Below are positions 1 through 8,575 of a DNA stretch of 23,272 nucleotides, piece by piece. A program made the position numbers and the translations under genes. Each line of letters opens with the position of its first letter. Position 1 is the stretch's first letter. Origin of the DNA: Hondaea fermentalgiana (Eukaryota > Sar > Bigyra > Thraustochytrida > Thraustochytriidae); assembly GCA_014084085.1 (NCBI GenBank), contig NPFB01000188.1, positions 2,165 through 25,436 of the forward strand. The letters are read 5' to 3'. Below the pieces are notes generated by a model, which saw only the letters and a program-made list of their open reading frames with translations, did no database searches and had not been told where the DNA came from.

Positions 1-46
1 CGCCGCTCTCCGCCGCCGAGCGCGGGCGCGGGCGCGCCGCCGCCAT
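1..46 (-). CDS. Possible 5' tip of a leftward gene (partial, weak)
   Basis: On the minus strand an ATG at 46-44 opens a frame that stays open to the window edge and reads MAAARPRPRSAAESG. The Ala/Arg/Pro-rich, GC-extreme composition resembles the N-termini of other genes here, such as the TPR gene starting at 12765. Only 15 codons are visible, so no function can be given. The alternative is on the plus strand: ATG 45 sits in a GCCGCC-ATG context and opens a 54-codon ORF ending at 209. Either could be chance in such GC-rich DNA. Confidence 0.2.
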   Translation of the reverse strand, partial: MAAARPRPRSAAESG

Positions 47-789
47 GCGCGCGAGGTCTGCGCCGCGGCCGCCCGCGGATCCGGGCTCGCTCGGCAAGCG
101 GCCAGGCGCACATGAAGGGGCCCAATGGCCGGTTTGGGGTTGCGCAGACCCGTTGCGCCACTTTCCGGGTCAACGGCTCTCGAGCGTGCCGCACTCACTG
201 GCAGGCTGAGCGCGGGTTAGTTGGGCGAGGAGCTCGTGCTTGGGTGCGGGACTGGCGAGGGAGGGGTGGAGGGGTCTGCAGTCGGCACCGGCGCCAGGTG
301 GCGGGGCTCGGGCTGGTTCGTGGGAAGGAAGCAAGCTCAGGAATCGGGTGCTGGTGTTTTTGCAGCTCGCAGCGCGGCTCGAGGATGGGTCGCATGCATC
401 GCATCGTGGCTGGTGATGAAGGAGAAAGAGCGAAGTGAACGTGCTGGGAGTGCGCGCCGCTTTTACTGTTACTTATAACGGGGAGTGAGTGGGACACGCT
501 GGCTGCTGTTGGCCAGCCAGAGTAAACCTTCGATTCCGGGACTCTTGATTACTGGACGAATGAACATGAGTATAAATAGGCAAAGGCATCGGTCGGGACG
601 CGCCCAACGTTCTCATTACGAGCCACGCACCGAGCTGACAGCAAAGCGCGGGGCCGGCCAAGGAAGGCCGCGCCGCGGTCGAGCACGGCGAGAAAGAAGG
701 CGGCGCAGGCAGGCGTGCCAGCAAGCTGCGTTGGACAATCAAGGGTGTGCCGGCGAGCTGTATCGTGTTGATTGATCAACTGCGCCGGC
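47..789. promoter_or_regulatory. Non-coding region upstream of the DENN gene
   Basis: About 740 bp with no convincing gene. The several short ORFs on both strands look like GC-driven noise. The part near 1-120 is extremely GC-rich and the rest is milder. It holds a good TATA box at 571 for the rightward gene. A weaker TATA-like string, TATAAGTAA, lies on the minus strand near 470-478 and could serve a leftward gene. A pyrimidine-rich string ending in TTTTTGCAG at 365 resembles a 3' splice site, but no matching donor or exon is evident. Confidence 0.4.
571..578 (+). promoter_or_regulatory. TATA box (TATAAATA) for the DENN gene
   Basis: TATAAATA matches the eukaryotic TATA consensus exactly. 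It lies about 220 bp upstream of the ATG at 790. Transcription starting about 30 bp downstream would give a 5' UTR of roughly 190 nt. This is inference from position and consensus only. Confidence 0.45.
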
Positions 790-3700
790 ATGTTCAGAGT
801 CAAGGTCGCGCTGTGGCGCGAGGGCGCTGATTTGTTGCCAGAGCTCGTCGCCGGAGCGCAAGAGCTCTGGCTCGAGCCACAAGCTTGGCTGGAGCACACC
901 GACCTTGCAGCCACCCCGAAAAGAAGCGTCAATCAGGAAGACCAGCAACATCGAGCTTGGAGCGACGACGTTGGCAATGGCAGCGATGAAGAAATTCCTC
1001 AAGAGACTGAAGACCACGGAAATGACGACGAAGGCGAGAACGAGGGGGGAGAAAATGATGACCACTACAACGAGCATGAGACGATCGAGACATTTTCCAA
1101 AAGCAGCGGCTCCAGGAAAAACAGGCGGCGACGTCTGCGCGCCCTCTCTGCAGGTACCGAGCCAATCCACGAGAATAAATCAGAGATGCGGCATCAACCC
1201 AAGCAGAGGCGGCACTCGATAGGAGACTCTCGCGCACATGGCAAGGCCCTGCCCGAGAATGACTTTTGGGTCTCCGAGGATACCACCTTTGCTGAGCTTT
1301 GCGAGGATGCCATGCGGTACTTTCTACGCAACAAAGATAACGCAAGCCAACCTAAGCTCATGGGGACGCTTGTGAACGCGCACCTGGTTGCATGGGGTTT
1401 ACACGACCGCGTTCTTGCCCGTCTTGATGCGTGTCCAAGTGAGAAAATGCGTCAGGTAGTCCTCAAAGTCTCGCGTCTTCGCCCATGGGAGCAGGAAAGG
1501 CAACACAAATCTGCGGCAAGTGGATCGCCTTCTGCAGAACGATCTGTCAAGAGAGCAGGCGCAAGCGATTTCTCTTTTTCAAGCGCGTCTTCCAGCCCCG
1601 CTTGCGCGAATCGGCAAGTTTCAACGTTGCAATCGCCTTCTCGTGGCGTGTGGCGGCAAGCACCGAGCAGGAAGACGCCATTGCGCGAGTCGATTCATCA
1701 TAATTTGCGCGGCATCTTTGCAGCATACAGTCTGCGAGGTCACCACGCAGAGGACGGTGCCATTTCCCTGCAGAGTTTTTTGCAATTTATTAGCGAATGC
1801 CGTATTCCTATTCCACGAGAGCGAGCGACTCTAATTTACGTCAGCGCGCGCTGCAAGAACTATGATGGCTTTCTGTCAATGTTATTGCGCCTGGCGCAAG
1901 TCACGCACGGGAGCACCTGCAGGTCAGAGCTGGCGGCCCTCGAGGCCTTGCTCAACGAGCATATTGCACCTCATACGGTGCGCTGGGACACCTGGAAGAC
2001 GGCGGGCTGCCCACCAGAGTCCCTCTTTTTGCAAGTCGAGCACTCGACTCGCCTACAAGCACTTTTGGAGAGCGTCAAGCCAGCACTTCAACACGCCTTT
2101 GATGCATATTGCGTGCGCGACCCACAAGCCAGTGTGCGCAAGGATAGAACATCGCATGAGCGATTCCTCACGCTGGGCCAGTTCCAACTCTTGACGCAAG
2201 ACTTCGATCTCTTTGCGGCCGGAACGTATCTCGACGCGCGCATTGCATCGCGCATTTATGTGACGTGCTGTGAACACCACAATCGTAGCTCCAGCCCCAT
2301 TGGCCAAGGCCATGGCTCGAGCGGGAAAATGTGTTGGCCCGCCTTTTTGCAAGCACTTGTGCGACTAGCAATTGTCCTTGCAATCCCATTAGAAATTGGG
2401 CACCAAGGTGACAAGGATGATCCCACGGATCATGCTCGGAAGATTGCAGCGCAGCGTCGAGATCGGCACTTTGCGCACGTTGCGCTTCGGTACCCGGATC
2501 TCGCTCTCAAGGGTTTGCTCCAGCAACTTCACTTTAATGTGTTTGGACGCCCGGCAAAGCTTCGCGAGCTTTGTGGTCGGCTGGAAAATCGTCACTGGCG
2601 CCGCGGACCAGTCACTCCACTCGGTTCGCAGACTGACATTATCGCTTGCGCGCAAAAACTGGCCAAGGTCTTCACGCCACTATGGGACGCTGATGGAGGG
2701 CCAGCGGACTACTTTGTACTTTTTGCCGAGGAGGTGCGTGAACACGCGCGCAGCGAAGCCAACGCCACACGCTCAATGCGTGGTCCCGCCGCTGGGCTTG
2801 GTCGTCTTCGTGGTCCTCATGATTCGAATGAGGACAGCGGCGAAAGGAAGGAGACAAGTCACTTCTTGCTCATGTCACCTTCCGTATCCACAATGCCGAG
2901 TACGCTAGCCTCGGCGAGCCGTGAAAGCTCTCTGCCCCCAGCAGCAACAGATCCAACGAAAGCGAAGGCCAAGTACATGGAGGAAGCATGCCAGCAAGCG
3001 GAGGAGGCCATGCTCGAAGCTGCAGAGAAATTTGCACGCCGGGCGGAAGCATGCGCTCAAATTACGCAAATGGAGCGCAGCGTGTCGGCTCACGAAGCGG
3101 AACATGCCATGTCTGACTGCGTACAGCTTTACAAGGTGGCTACACTACGTTTTCGCGCGGCGCTCCGATCGTTTGACAACCTCAGTGACGGTGAGATTGC
3201 CACGACGAAATGGCGATGGGCCGTGTCGATTCTTGGCTTTGGTCTCCGTCTCCAATCGAGCTGTCTCGCAGGACTCCCTTCGCAGCAGCAGCAACAGCAG
3301 CCTCGGAGACCATTTGCGGGTGGGTGGGGCTTTTGCTCCTGGGAAGCAATCTTGCAGCCCAGCGCCCGTCCTGCGAAAAGAGGCCCCCAGTATGTGCGGG
3401 CTTGTGCGTCTTTTATTGAGCTTTGCGAATTTGCTCGGGCGTGTGTCGAGAACGCAGAAGAACTTGTCGCTGAGGTATCGCGCTGGAGACAGCAGCAAGC
3501 CGCAGCACGAAAACATGCAAAGGCTGGACAAAAATCGAAGCAAAATCAAGAACAAGAACAAAGGGAAGGACATGATCGAGGTGCATCTGGCGACGAAGAT
3601 AATGCAGGGGATGGAAAAGAGGAAGATGGTGACGACGAAGATGAAGAGCTAGAGTCATGCGTGGTGATTGACGATGGGCCCAATGCTCATCCCGAGATCC

Positions 3701-6700
3701 TGTATCAGCTCGGGCTCGATCGCGCCTCAGCGTTTCGGCTCCTTGGGTCACTGCGCATGATCAGCCTTCGCTTCCAGCTCATGAGTCCAGGGACCCGATA
3801 TGCAGGGGGCGCTGCGTGGGACAGCGGGCGCTTTTTCCGCGCCGTGGCTCGCTCAGCGCTAGCTGCGGATCACTTATTTGGGTGTTCTGCCCTCGCGTAC
3901 GAAAGGATCCGGTTCTCCAAGCACTTTCGCATCTCGCTGTTGAACAACTGGTCGTTTGTGCTTTTCGAGCGCGCTCAGGTTAAGGCATTGGCAAAGGCAG
4001 CCTTGCATCGCGCGATCCAGCTGGAAACGACACAATCTAAGACGGAAGGACGCGCATCTTCAACGAACATTGTGAGTGCGACTCGCCTCGATCGGCCGAT
4101 CCAGGAAGCGTTGGCTCGCAGTCGGCAGCTCATTGGTCTCGGGTTTGAGCTTGCGCTTCCCTCACACGCGAATCGTGAGTGGCTGCTTCCCGTTGCGCTG
4201 CTTTGGACCTGGACAAACTGCATTGACCTTGCAGGTCTCACGGCCGTCTCGCTTAGCGTTCTCGTTGCGAACGCAGTGACACCTCGACGTGAAGAGGCAG
4301 ATTGTCAATCTGCTTCGATGGAGAACTCCGCCAGTGAAATGCATATTTTCGCGCTTGAAGCCTCTGAGGTCTCGCGCGTGCTCACAGAACGCGCGCGTCT
4401 TGCGCTCATCTCGCTCTTTGACAGTGTAAAGACTCAGATGGCCGAGCTTCAAGACCCAGAGGCGCTACCTGAACAGGCGGTGCGAGCACTGCTCCGGCGC
4501 ATCTTTGCTTGGGACAAGAACGAATACTACATTCAGCTCGTGAGCACAGCAATGAAGTCACAAGACACTGGAAAGCTGACTCTTGCACAGTTCTTGTCGT
4601 TTATGGTCCGTCTAGCCCTGGAAGATCCGATTGGATTTGCGAAAACGCTGTACCAGGGCGACGTGCTCCAACGATTCGAGGTCGAAGACGCACGGCCAAC
4701 ACGCAAGGTTCCCACTAGCCTCTTTATCGCTAGCCTCTTGTACCCAAGCTTTGCCGAGTCTGCGCGCGCGCGACGTCACCGACGTAGCTACATTCGCCGC
4801 CTCTCGACGACGCCGAGTCCGCTCATGTTCCAAGATGACCACAGCGCAGCGCATCACGGGGGTGCGCTAAAGGACCAGACGGAGCTCGTGGAAGCCGCTG
4901 CGGCAGTGCCAGAAAACTCGCTCGTGGATCACTTTGTCGTCTTGGACGCACGCGAGTTCGCGATGCCGGACGAGTTACAAAAGCTCTCGTCGCTTGCCGA
5001 AGCACAGTTGGCGCCGCGCGTGCGGACCGTGTGGCCTCCAACTGTGGAAGGCGTTCTTGAGGAAGAGGATGATTTGGCGCGCGGGCGCTTTTCTCTTGAG
5101 CAGCTTGCTGGTTTCCGTGCACTACACGAGCAGGCGCCAATGCCGCTCGATCTCGTTGGATTCTGCTTTCGCAAAGAAAAGTATTCGCTCATGGGCGTGC
5201 GGCCAGGGGCAAGTGCCACGCAGACAAGCTCAACTGAGGCTTCGGTGACACCTATGGTGCTGACCGATGGCATGGGAACGCGACGATACGCTGTGATACT
5301 TACCTTTTGGGAGGAGCTGGACCCACACGAGGCTCTTCGAGAGTACAATCGCGATGGCGCGGTGGATCACCTGCTCGCAACTTCGGGGAGCCGAAAGTGG
5401 CTTGCGCCCACGAGCTTGTGTATACTTTCGCGGTGGCCCATGTACCAGACTTTTGAGACCTTTTTACGACACATTCTCCGGCTCTCGCGTATGGAGGTAC
5501 CGCTTCGCTTGGAACGATATATTGCAAACTTTATCAGTGAAACACCAGTTCCTCCACCGGGAACGATGCAGGTGCAGACGATTTTATACGATTCGCCTCT
5601 GTATATTCGCATGCCGGCGCGCAGCGAGCTCCCGCTGCCGGAGGTCTCGATGGCAAGGCTTTTCGCGTCGCTGAGCGTGGGAAATATTCTCGCGATCTTT
5701 GCGTGCCTCTTGACAGAGCAAAAAGTAGCATTGTGCTCCGTGGACGAAACCAAGCTCACACCGGTTGCCGAGGCGCTGCGGGCGTTGCTCTTTCCTCTGG
5801 ACTTGCAGACGATTTACATTCCAGTGTTGCCGCCCTCGCTGATGGACTTTTTGTACGCGCCCGTCCCATTTTTCATGGGCATCAACTCTTCATGCCTGGA
5901 CCTTGGGAACTCGGCCATTCTGCCTGCAAAGTCGCTACAGGTACAACTCGAGACGGACGCTCGTCTTGCTCGCTCGGACTCGGGGAAATCAACCACAGCA
6001 GGTCCATTGTCGCCAGTTCTTTCAGCAGCGGCAGCAGCATCTTCTTTATCTTCATCAGGCGCAGCGGCGGCAGGGGGAGGGTCGGCAGGAGGGAGTAGCA
6101 CTGCTTCAAGTGCCTTGACAAGCGCACCAAATAACGGCATCGTGGATGTGCGAAAGGCGCCTTCTGATGCGCGACTGCAGTCGTGGGTCTCGATTGGAGG
6201 GACGAGTGGTGCCGGTCCGGCATCCCGGTTCTCAAGTAGACCCTCGCTGCGAGGACGTAGCAATTCGTTTTCGACGATGCTACATTCCGAGTCCGTGGAA
6301 CCAAGCAATGTGGACGCGACAACCATACCGGCCGCTATCGAACCGCAAGATGTATTTTTTGTGGACTTGGACCGCAACGTGGTGCTCACCCCCCTGCAGC
6401 ATGACGCGACCCCACTTACTTTGCCGCAGCTCCCAAAAGCAAGCGGAAAGAAACTCAGGGAGACCTTGCTGAAATTGTCACGTCAGGTTCCCAAAGCAGA
6501 AACCTGTAGCGTAGGTGCTAGTGAATGCAGCCAGGGGATGTTCGACAACGAGGACGATCGCAAGGTCAACGCAAGAACCTCGGGGGCTTCGTTCGCAAGC
6601 CGTCTGCCCAAGAATGCGCAGGCCATTATGCACGATAAATGGTGCCATGAGGTGCGCCAAGCTTTTCTTGGATTCCAGATGCGTCTTTTGCGCAACTACA

Positions 6701-7278
6701 AACGATGCATTGTTCGCAAACCGCAGGAGATCGACTGGAGCTTTGATCGAGATGCGTTTTTGGCGGATCATACGTCGTCGCGGGACTTTTGCAATCAATT
6801 TCTCAGCACTCAGCTCGTGGCTGGTTTCGTCCAAGATGCTATTGCTGTACAAAACGGTCAAATGCATGCGCGGCAGCACGACCTCGACCTTTTCGATGCG
6901 CTTTTGGGAGAGGCCGAAAATCGCGCCAAAAGCAACCGACTGTACTCTCGGCAAAAGAAGAAGCCCAATTCGCCGCTTTTGGACGGTGCAAGTCCCAGCG
7001 TTTCGAGGACGCACTATGTCCCGCTTCCCGGTAGTTTAAAGCCTAGTCAAACAGCATCTGGGCGCGCCTCTGATGGTGGAGCGTCGGGCCCGTTCCCTCC
7101 CGCGTCGAGCTTCCCGATATTGGACCCGACGTTACTGGGACCGCGTGATGGGCAACGTGTTTCCTTACTCGACGTTCCGCGAGTGCAAGTTCCGTTTGCG
7201 AAGGTGGAGATTTCAGAATTCAAGCGTGTCGCCTCGAGACGTAATCTTGACCCCAAAATGGCAGCTTCACGCCGCTGA
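790..7278 (+). CDS. Giant DENN-domain protein with EF-hand-like modules (putative Rab GEF)
   Basis: The product is 2162 residues, read without interruption. The start is the first ATG after an in-frame TGA at 769. The N-terminus is acidic and disordered (about residues 57-102) and then basic. Degenerate EF-hand-like modules follow at about 298-372 and 429-532, each ending in a helix like FLxxLxRLA, with a third at about 1231-1277. A helical, TPR-like stretch lies between about 720 and 1180, broken by an acidic low-complexity run near 3590-3650. The C-terminus carries a full tripartite DENN: uDENN from about 1378 (LVDHFVVLD, then LDLVGFCF), cDENN about 1538-1710 (including SVGNILAIFACLLTEQKVAL and PLDLQTIYIPVLP), and dDENN about 1950-2039. 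A Ser/Ala/Gly-rich linker (5980-6120) splits cDENN from a VDLDRN motif. Tripartite DENN proteins are typically Rab guanine nucleotide exchange factors in membrane traffic. The GEF role is inferred from family and no Rab partner can be named. The ends converge on ATP11 across 126 bp. Confidence 0.88.
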   Translation: MFRVKVALWREGADLLPELVAGAQELWLEPQAWLEHTDLAATPKRSVNQEDQQHRAWSDDVGNGSDEEIPQETEDHGNDDEGENEGGENDDHYNEHETIETFSKSSGSRKNRRRRLRALSAGTEPIHENKSEMRHQPKQRRHSIGDSRAHGKALPENDFWVSEDTTFAELCEDAMRYFLRNKDNASQPKLMGTLVNAHLVAWGLHDRVLARLDACPSEKMRQVVLKVSRLRPWEQERQHKSAASGSPSAERSVKRAGASDFSFSSASSSPACANRQVSTLQSPSRGVWRQAPSRKTPLRESIHHNLRGIFAAYSLRGHHAEDGAISLQSFLQFISECRIPIPRERATLIYVSARCKNYDGFLSMLLRLAQVTHGSTCRSELAALEALLNEHIAPHTVRWDTWKTAGCPPESLFLQVEHSTRLQALLESVKPALQHAFDAYCVRDPQASVRKDRTSHERFLTLGQFQLLTQDFDLFAAGTYLDARIASRIYVTCCEHHNRSSSPIGQGHGSSGKMCWPAFLQALVRLAIVLAIPLEIGHQGDKDDPTDHARKIAAQRRDRHFAHVALRYPDLALKGLLQQLHFNVFGRPAKLRELCGRLENRHWRRGPVTPLGSQTDIIACAQKLAKVFTPLWDADGGPADYFVLFAEEVREHARSEANATRSMRGPAAGLGRLRGPHDSNEDSGERKETSHFLLMSPSVSTMPSTLASASRESSLPPAATDPTKAKAKYMEEACQQAEEAMLEAAEKFARRAEACAQITQMERSVSAHEAEHAMSDCVQLYKVATLRFRAALRSFDNLSDGEIATTKWRWAVSILGFGLRLQSSCLAGLPSQQQQQQPRRPFAGGWGFCSWEAILQPSARPAKRGPQYVRACASFIELCEFARACVENAEELVAEVSRWRQQQAAARKHAKAGQKSKQNQEQEQREGHDRGASGDEDNAGDGKEEDGDDEDEELESCVVIDDGPNAHPEILYQLGLDRASAFRLLGSLRMISLRFQLMSPGTRYAGGAAWDSGRFFRAVARSALAADHLFGCSALAYERIRFSKHFRISLLNNWSFVLFERAQVKALAKAALHRAIQLETTQSKTEGRASSTNIVSATRLDRPIQEALARSRQLIGLGFELALPSHANREWLLPVALLWTWTNCIDLAGLTAVSLSVLVANAVTPRREEADCQSASMENSASEMHIFALEASEVSRVLTERARLALISLFDSVKTQMAELQDPEALPEQAVRALLRRIFAWDKNEYYIQLVSTAMKSQDTGKLTLAQFLSFMVRLALEDPIGFAKTLYQGDVLQRFEVEDARPTRKVPTSLFIASLLYPSFAESARARRHRRSYIRRLSTTPSPLMFQDDHSAAHHGGALKDQTELVEAAAAVPENSLVDHFVVLDAREFAMPDELQKLSSLAEAQLAPRVRTVWPPTVEGVLEEEDDLARGRFSLEQLAGFRALHEQAPMPLDLVGFCFRKEKYSLMGVRPGASATQTSSTEASVTPMVLTDGMGTRRYAVILTFWEELDPHEALREYNRDGAVDHLLATSGSRKWLAPTSLCILSRWPMYQTFETFLRHILRLSRMEVPLRLERYIANFISETPVPPPGTMQVQTILYDSPLYIRMPARSELPLPEVSMARLFASLSVGNILAIFACLLTEQKVALCSVDETKLTPVAEALRALLFPLDLQTIYIPVLPPSLMDFLYAPVPFFMGINSSCLDLGNSAILPAKSLQVQLETDARLARSDSGKSTTAGPLSPVLSAAAAASSLSSSGAAAAGGGSAGGSSTASSALTSAPNNGIVDVRKAPSDARLQSWVSIGGTSGAGPASRFSSRPSLRGRSNSFSTMLHSESVEPSNVDATTIPAAIEPQDVFFVDLDRNVVLTPLQHDATPLTLPQLPKASGKKLRETLLKLSRQVPKAETCSVGASECSQGMFDNEDDRKVNARTSGASFASRLPKNAQAIMHDKWCHEVRQAFLGFQMRLLRNYKRCIVRKPQEIDWSFDRDAFLADHTSSRDFCNQFLSTQLVAGFVQDAIAVQNGQMHARQHDLDLFDALLGEAENRAKSNRLYSRQKKKPNSPLLDGASPSVSRTHYVPLPGSLKPSQTASGRASDGGASGPFPPASSFPILDPTLLGPRDGQRVSLLDVPRVQVPFAKVEISEFKRVASRRNLDPKMAASRR

Positions 7279-7404
7279 TGAATGACTCCTCTGAGTTTGT
7301 AATGCTGAGCCAAACACCAGATAGTCACCCTCTTTTTGGTGACCGGATACGGACAGCGCGAAGCGAACATAAAGGAGAAAGTGTAGTAGCTGTGGGATTC
7401 TAAT

Positions 7405-8181
7405 TTAGATGCCAAAGACCTTGTTAAAGTCAAAGAGGTGGCTCCTGTGATTGAAGGTTTGTACGTGCTCGAACTTGGACGGTTCGAGGTAGAAATCTAA
7501 CGCGCTATCAAGAAGATCGTTGGCCTCGGACTTGGTCAGGTAGGGAAGAAACTCGCCTCGGAGAAGGACCAGGTCGCGGTCCTCTGCGAAGTCAGGGTAA
7601 GCCTTGAGGTAGAAATAGGGATCTGCGAGAGCCGGGTTCTTTTGATAGTCCTCAAGGAAGGTCATGAGCAAGGTATTTTCTTTCCACTCGGCAAGGAGCA
7701 CGAAAAAGGCGCCGTCACCCTTTTTCACTGGGAAGACAAACATGGGGTTCTGCTCCAACCTGTGGCTGAGGGTTTCCCACTCCTCGGCGCGCAGCGTCGT
7801 GCCAACAGCGCTTTTCTTCTCTTCGTGATAGGCTGTCCAAATGGTTTCCAGCTCTACTCTGTCTTTGTCGGCAAGCAGTTCCATCTTGACGACGTCGGCG
7901 AGCGGCTGCGGCGCAAGAGGCTGCAGCTTCTTCTTGAGGTCTTGCTCGTCGCCAATTTCGACCTGCGCCGGCGGCCGTGAATCTTTGCTGTCCGTGCTCA
8001 TCGATCGGGTCGCCGTCCTTGCTGTCGCCCAGCGCGCCACCCCCGGCGCGTTCCTGAGTAAGGCGCGCGAGGCTGCCGACGATGGCATCATCGTCTTCGT
8101 CGTCGTCGTCGTCGTCGTGGTCGCCTTCGCGGCCGCTAGGAGCCCTTGGCGTGCCGCCATTCCGGCTCGCAGCGCCAGCAT
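7405..8181 (-). CDS. ATPAF1: Mitochondrial F1-ATPase assembly factor 1 (ATP11/ATPAF1)
   Basis: The product is 258 residues. The family ATP11 is a mitochondrial matrix chaperone that binds free F1 beta subunit until alpha joins it. The conserved core is visible: an IWxxYHxEKxxAVGxTL segment, then RLEQNPMFVFPV, FFVLLAEW, LLMTFLEDYQKNP and LVLLRGEFLPYLT. The first ~55 residues are rich in Arg, Ala, Thr and Ser with no acidic residue, ending near ARTATRSMST, a classic mitochondrial presequence. The frame stays open upstream into the MOCS3 coding region, but those codons are antisense shadow. I therefore place the start at the ATG at 8181; the ATG at 8160 (MAARQG) is an alternative. It is shorter than yeast or human homologs (about 320 residues), mainly at the N-terminus. 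It is divergently paired with MOCS3. Confidence 0.9.
   Translation of the reverse strand: MLALRAGMAARQGLLAAAKATTTTTTTTKTMMPSSAASRALLRNAPGVARWATARTATRSMSTDSKDSRPPAQVEIGDEQDLKKKLQPLAPQPLADVVKMELLADKDRVELETIWTAYHEEKKSAVGTTLRAEEWETLSHRLEQNPMFVFPVKKGDGAFFVLLAEWKENTLLMTFLEDYQKNPALADPYFYLKAYPDFAEDRDLVLLRGEFLPYLTKSEANDLLDSALDFYLEPSKFEHVQTFNHRSHLFDFNKVFGI
8098..8118. repeat. (CGT)7 trinucleotide microsatellite in the ATP11 presequence
   Basis: Seven uninterrupted CGT units lie in plus orientation. On the minus strand they encode part of the poly-Thr run in the mitochondrial targeting peptide, where length variation should be tolerated. Confidence 0.85.
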
Positions 8182-8575
8182 TTTGCGCGGTACGGCTCGC
8201 GTTGGAGCTTGCGTACTCGCGTGTGTGAAAGCAAGCGCTGTCTCCGAGATTCCGCCCGGGCCTCGCGCGAGACAGTCGAGGTCGTTGTCGAGACCACCGC
8301 GACGTTCTGGAATTGGCGGTGAGTGAATGGCGAGAATGAAAAAGAAAGCAAAGCAAAGCGATCGAAGGAAAGGAACCGAAAGGGACAATGCAGATCTTGC
8401 GCCAATTTCGCGCCTGCGAGCCTTCGATTGTGATGGCGCTCTAGACCTCAATCCGCTGCCCCAAGCCGCGGGCCGGCGCGAGGTGGCCGGCCGCGCGAGC
8501 CCTTGCTGCGCCGCGCGAGCTGCGTCGCCTCGCGGCGCGAGAGGCGGCCGCAGATCGGCGTCGAAAGCGCTCGCC
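8182..8575. promoter_or_regulatory. Divergent promoter between ATP11 and MOCS3
   Basis: The 394 bp between the ATG of ATP11 (8181, leftward) and the preferred ATG of MOCS3 (8576, rightward) must hold both promoters. No TATA box is seen on either strand. The rightward half after about 8440 is strongly GC-rich, while 8325-8400 is A/G-rich. If MOCS3 instead begins at the in-frame ATG at 8327, the shared spacer shrinks to 145 bp. Confidence 0.5.

Noticed and set aside
340..365. Possible 3' splice site (pyrimidines then GCAG) upstream of the DENN gene
   Set aside because: No convincing donor or coding exon on either side, and every other gene here reads without introns.
772..789. Start of the DENN protein at TTG 772
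   Set aside because: TTG is not a usual eukaryotic start and an in-frame ATG follows six codons later at 790.
2921..3652. 243-codon plus-strand ORF in another frame inside the DENN gene
   Set aside because: Arg/Ser/Lys-rich shadow composition, no recognisable domain, fully inside the well-supported DENN frame.
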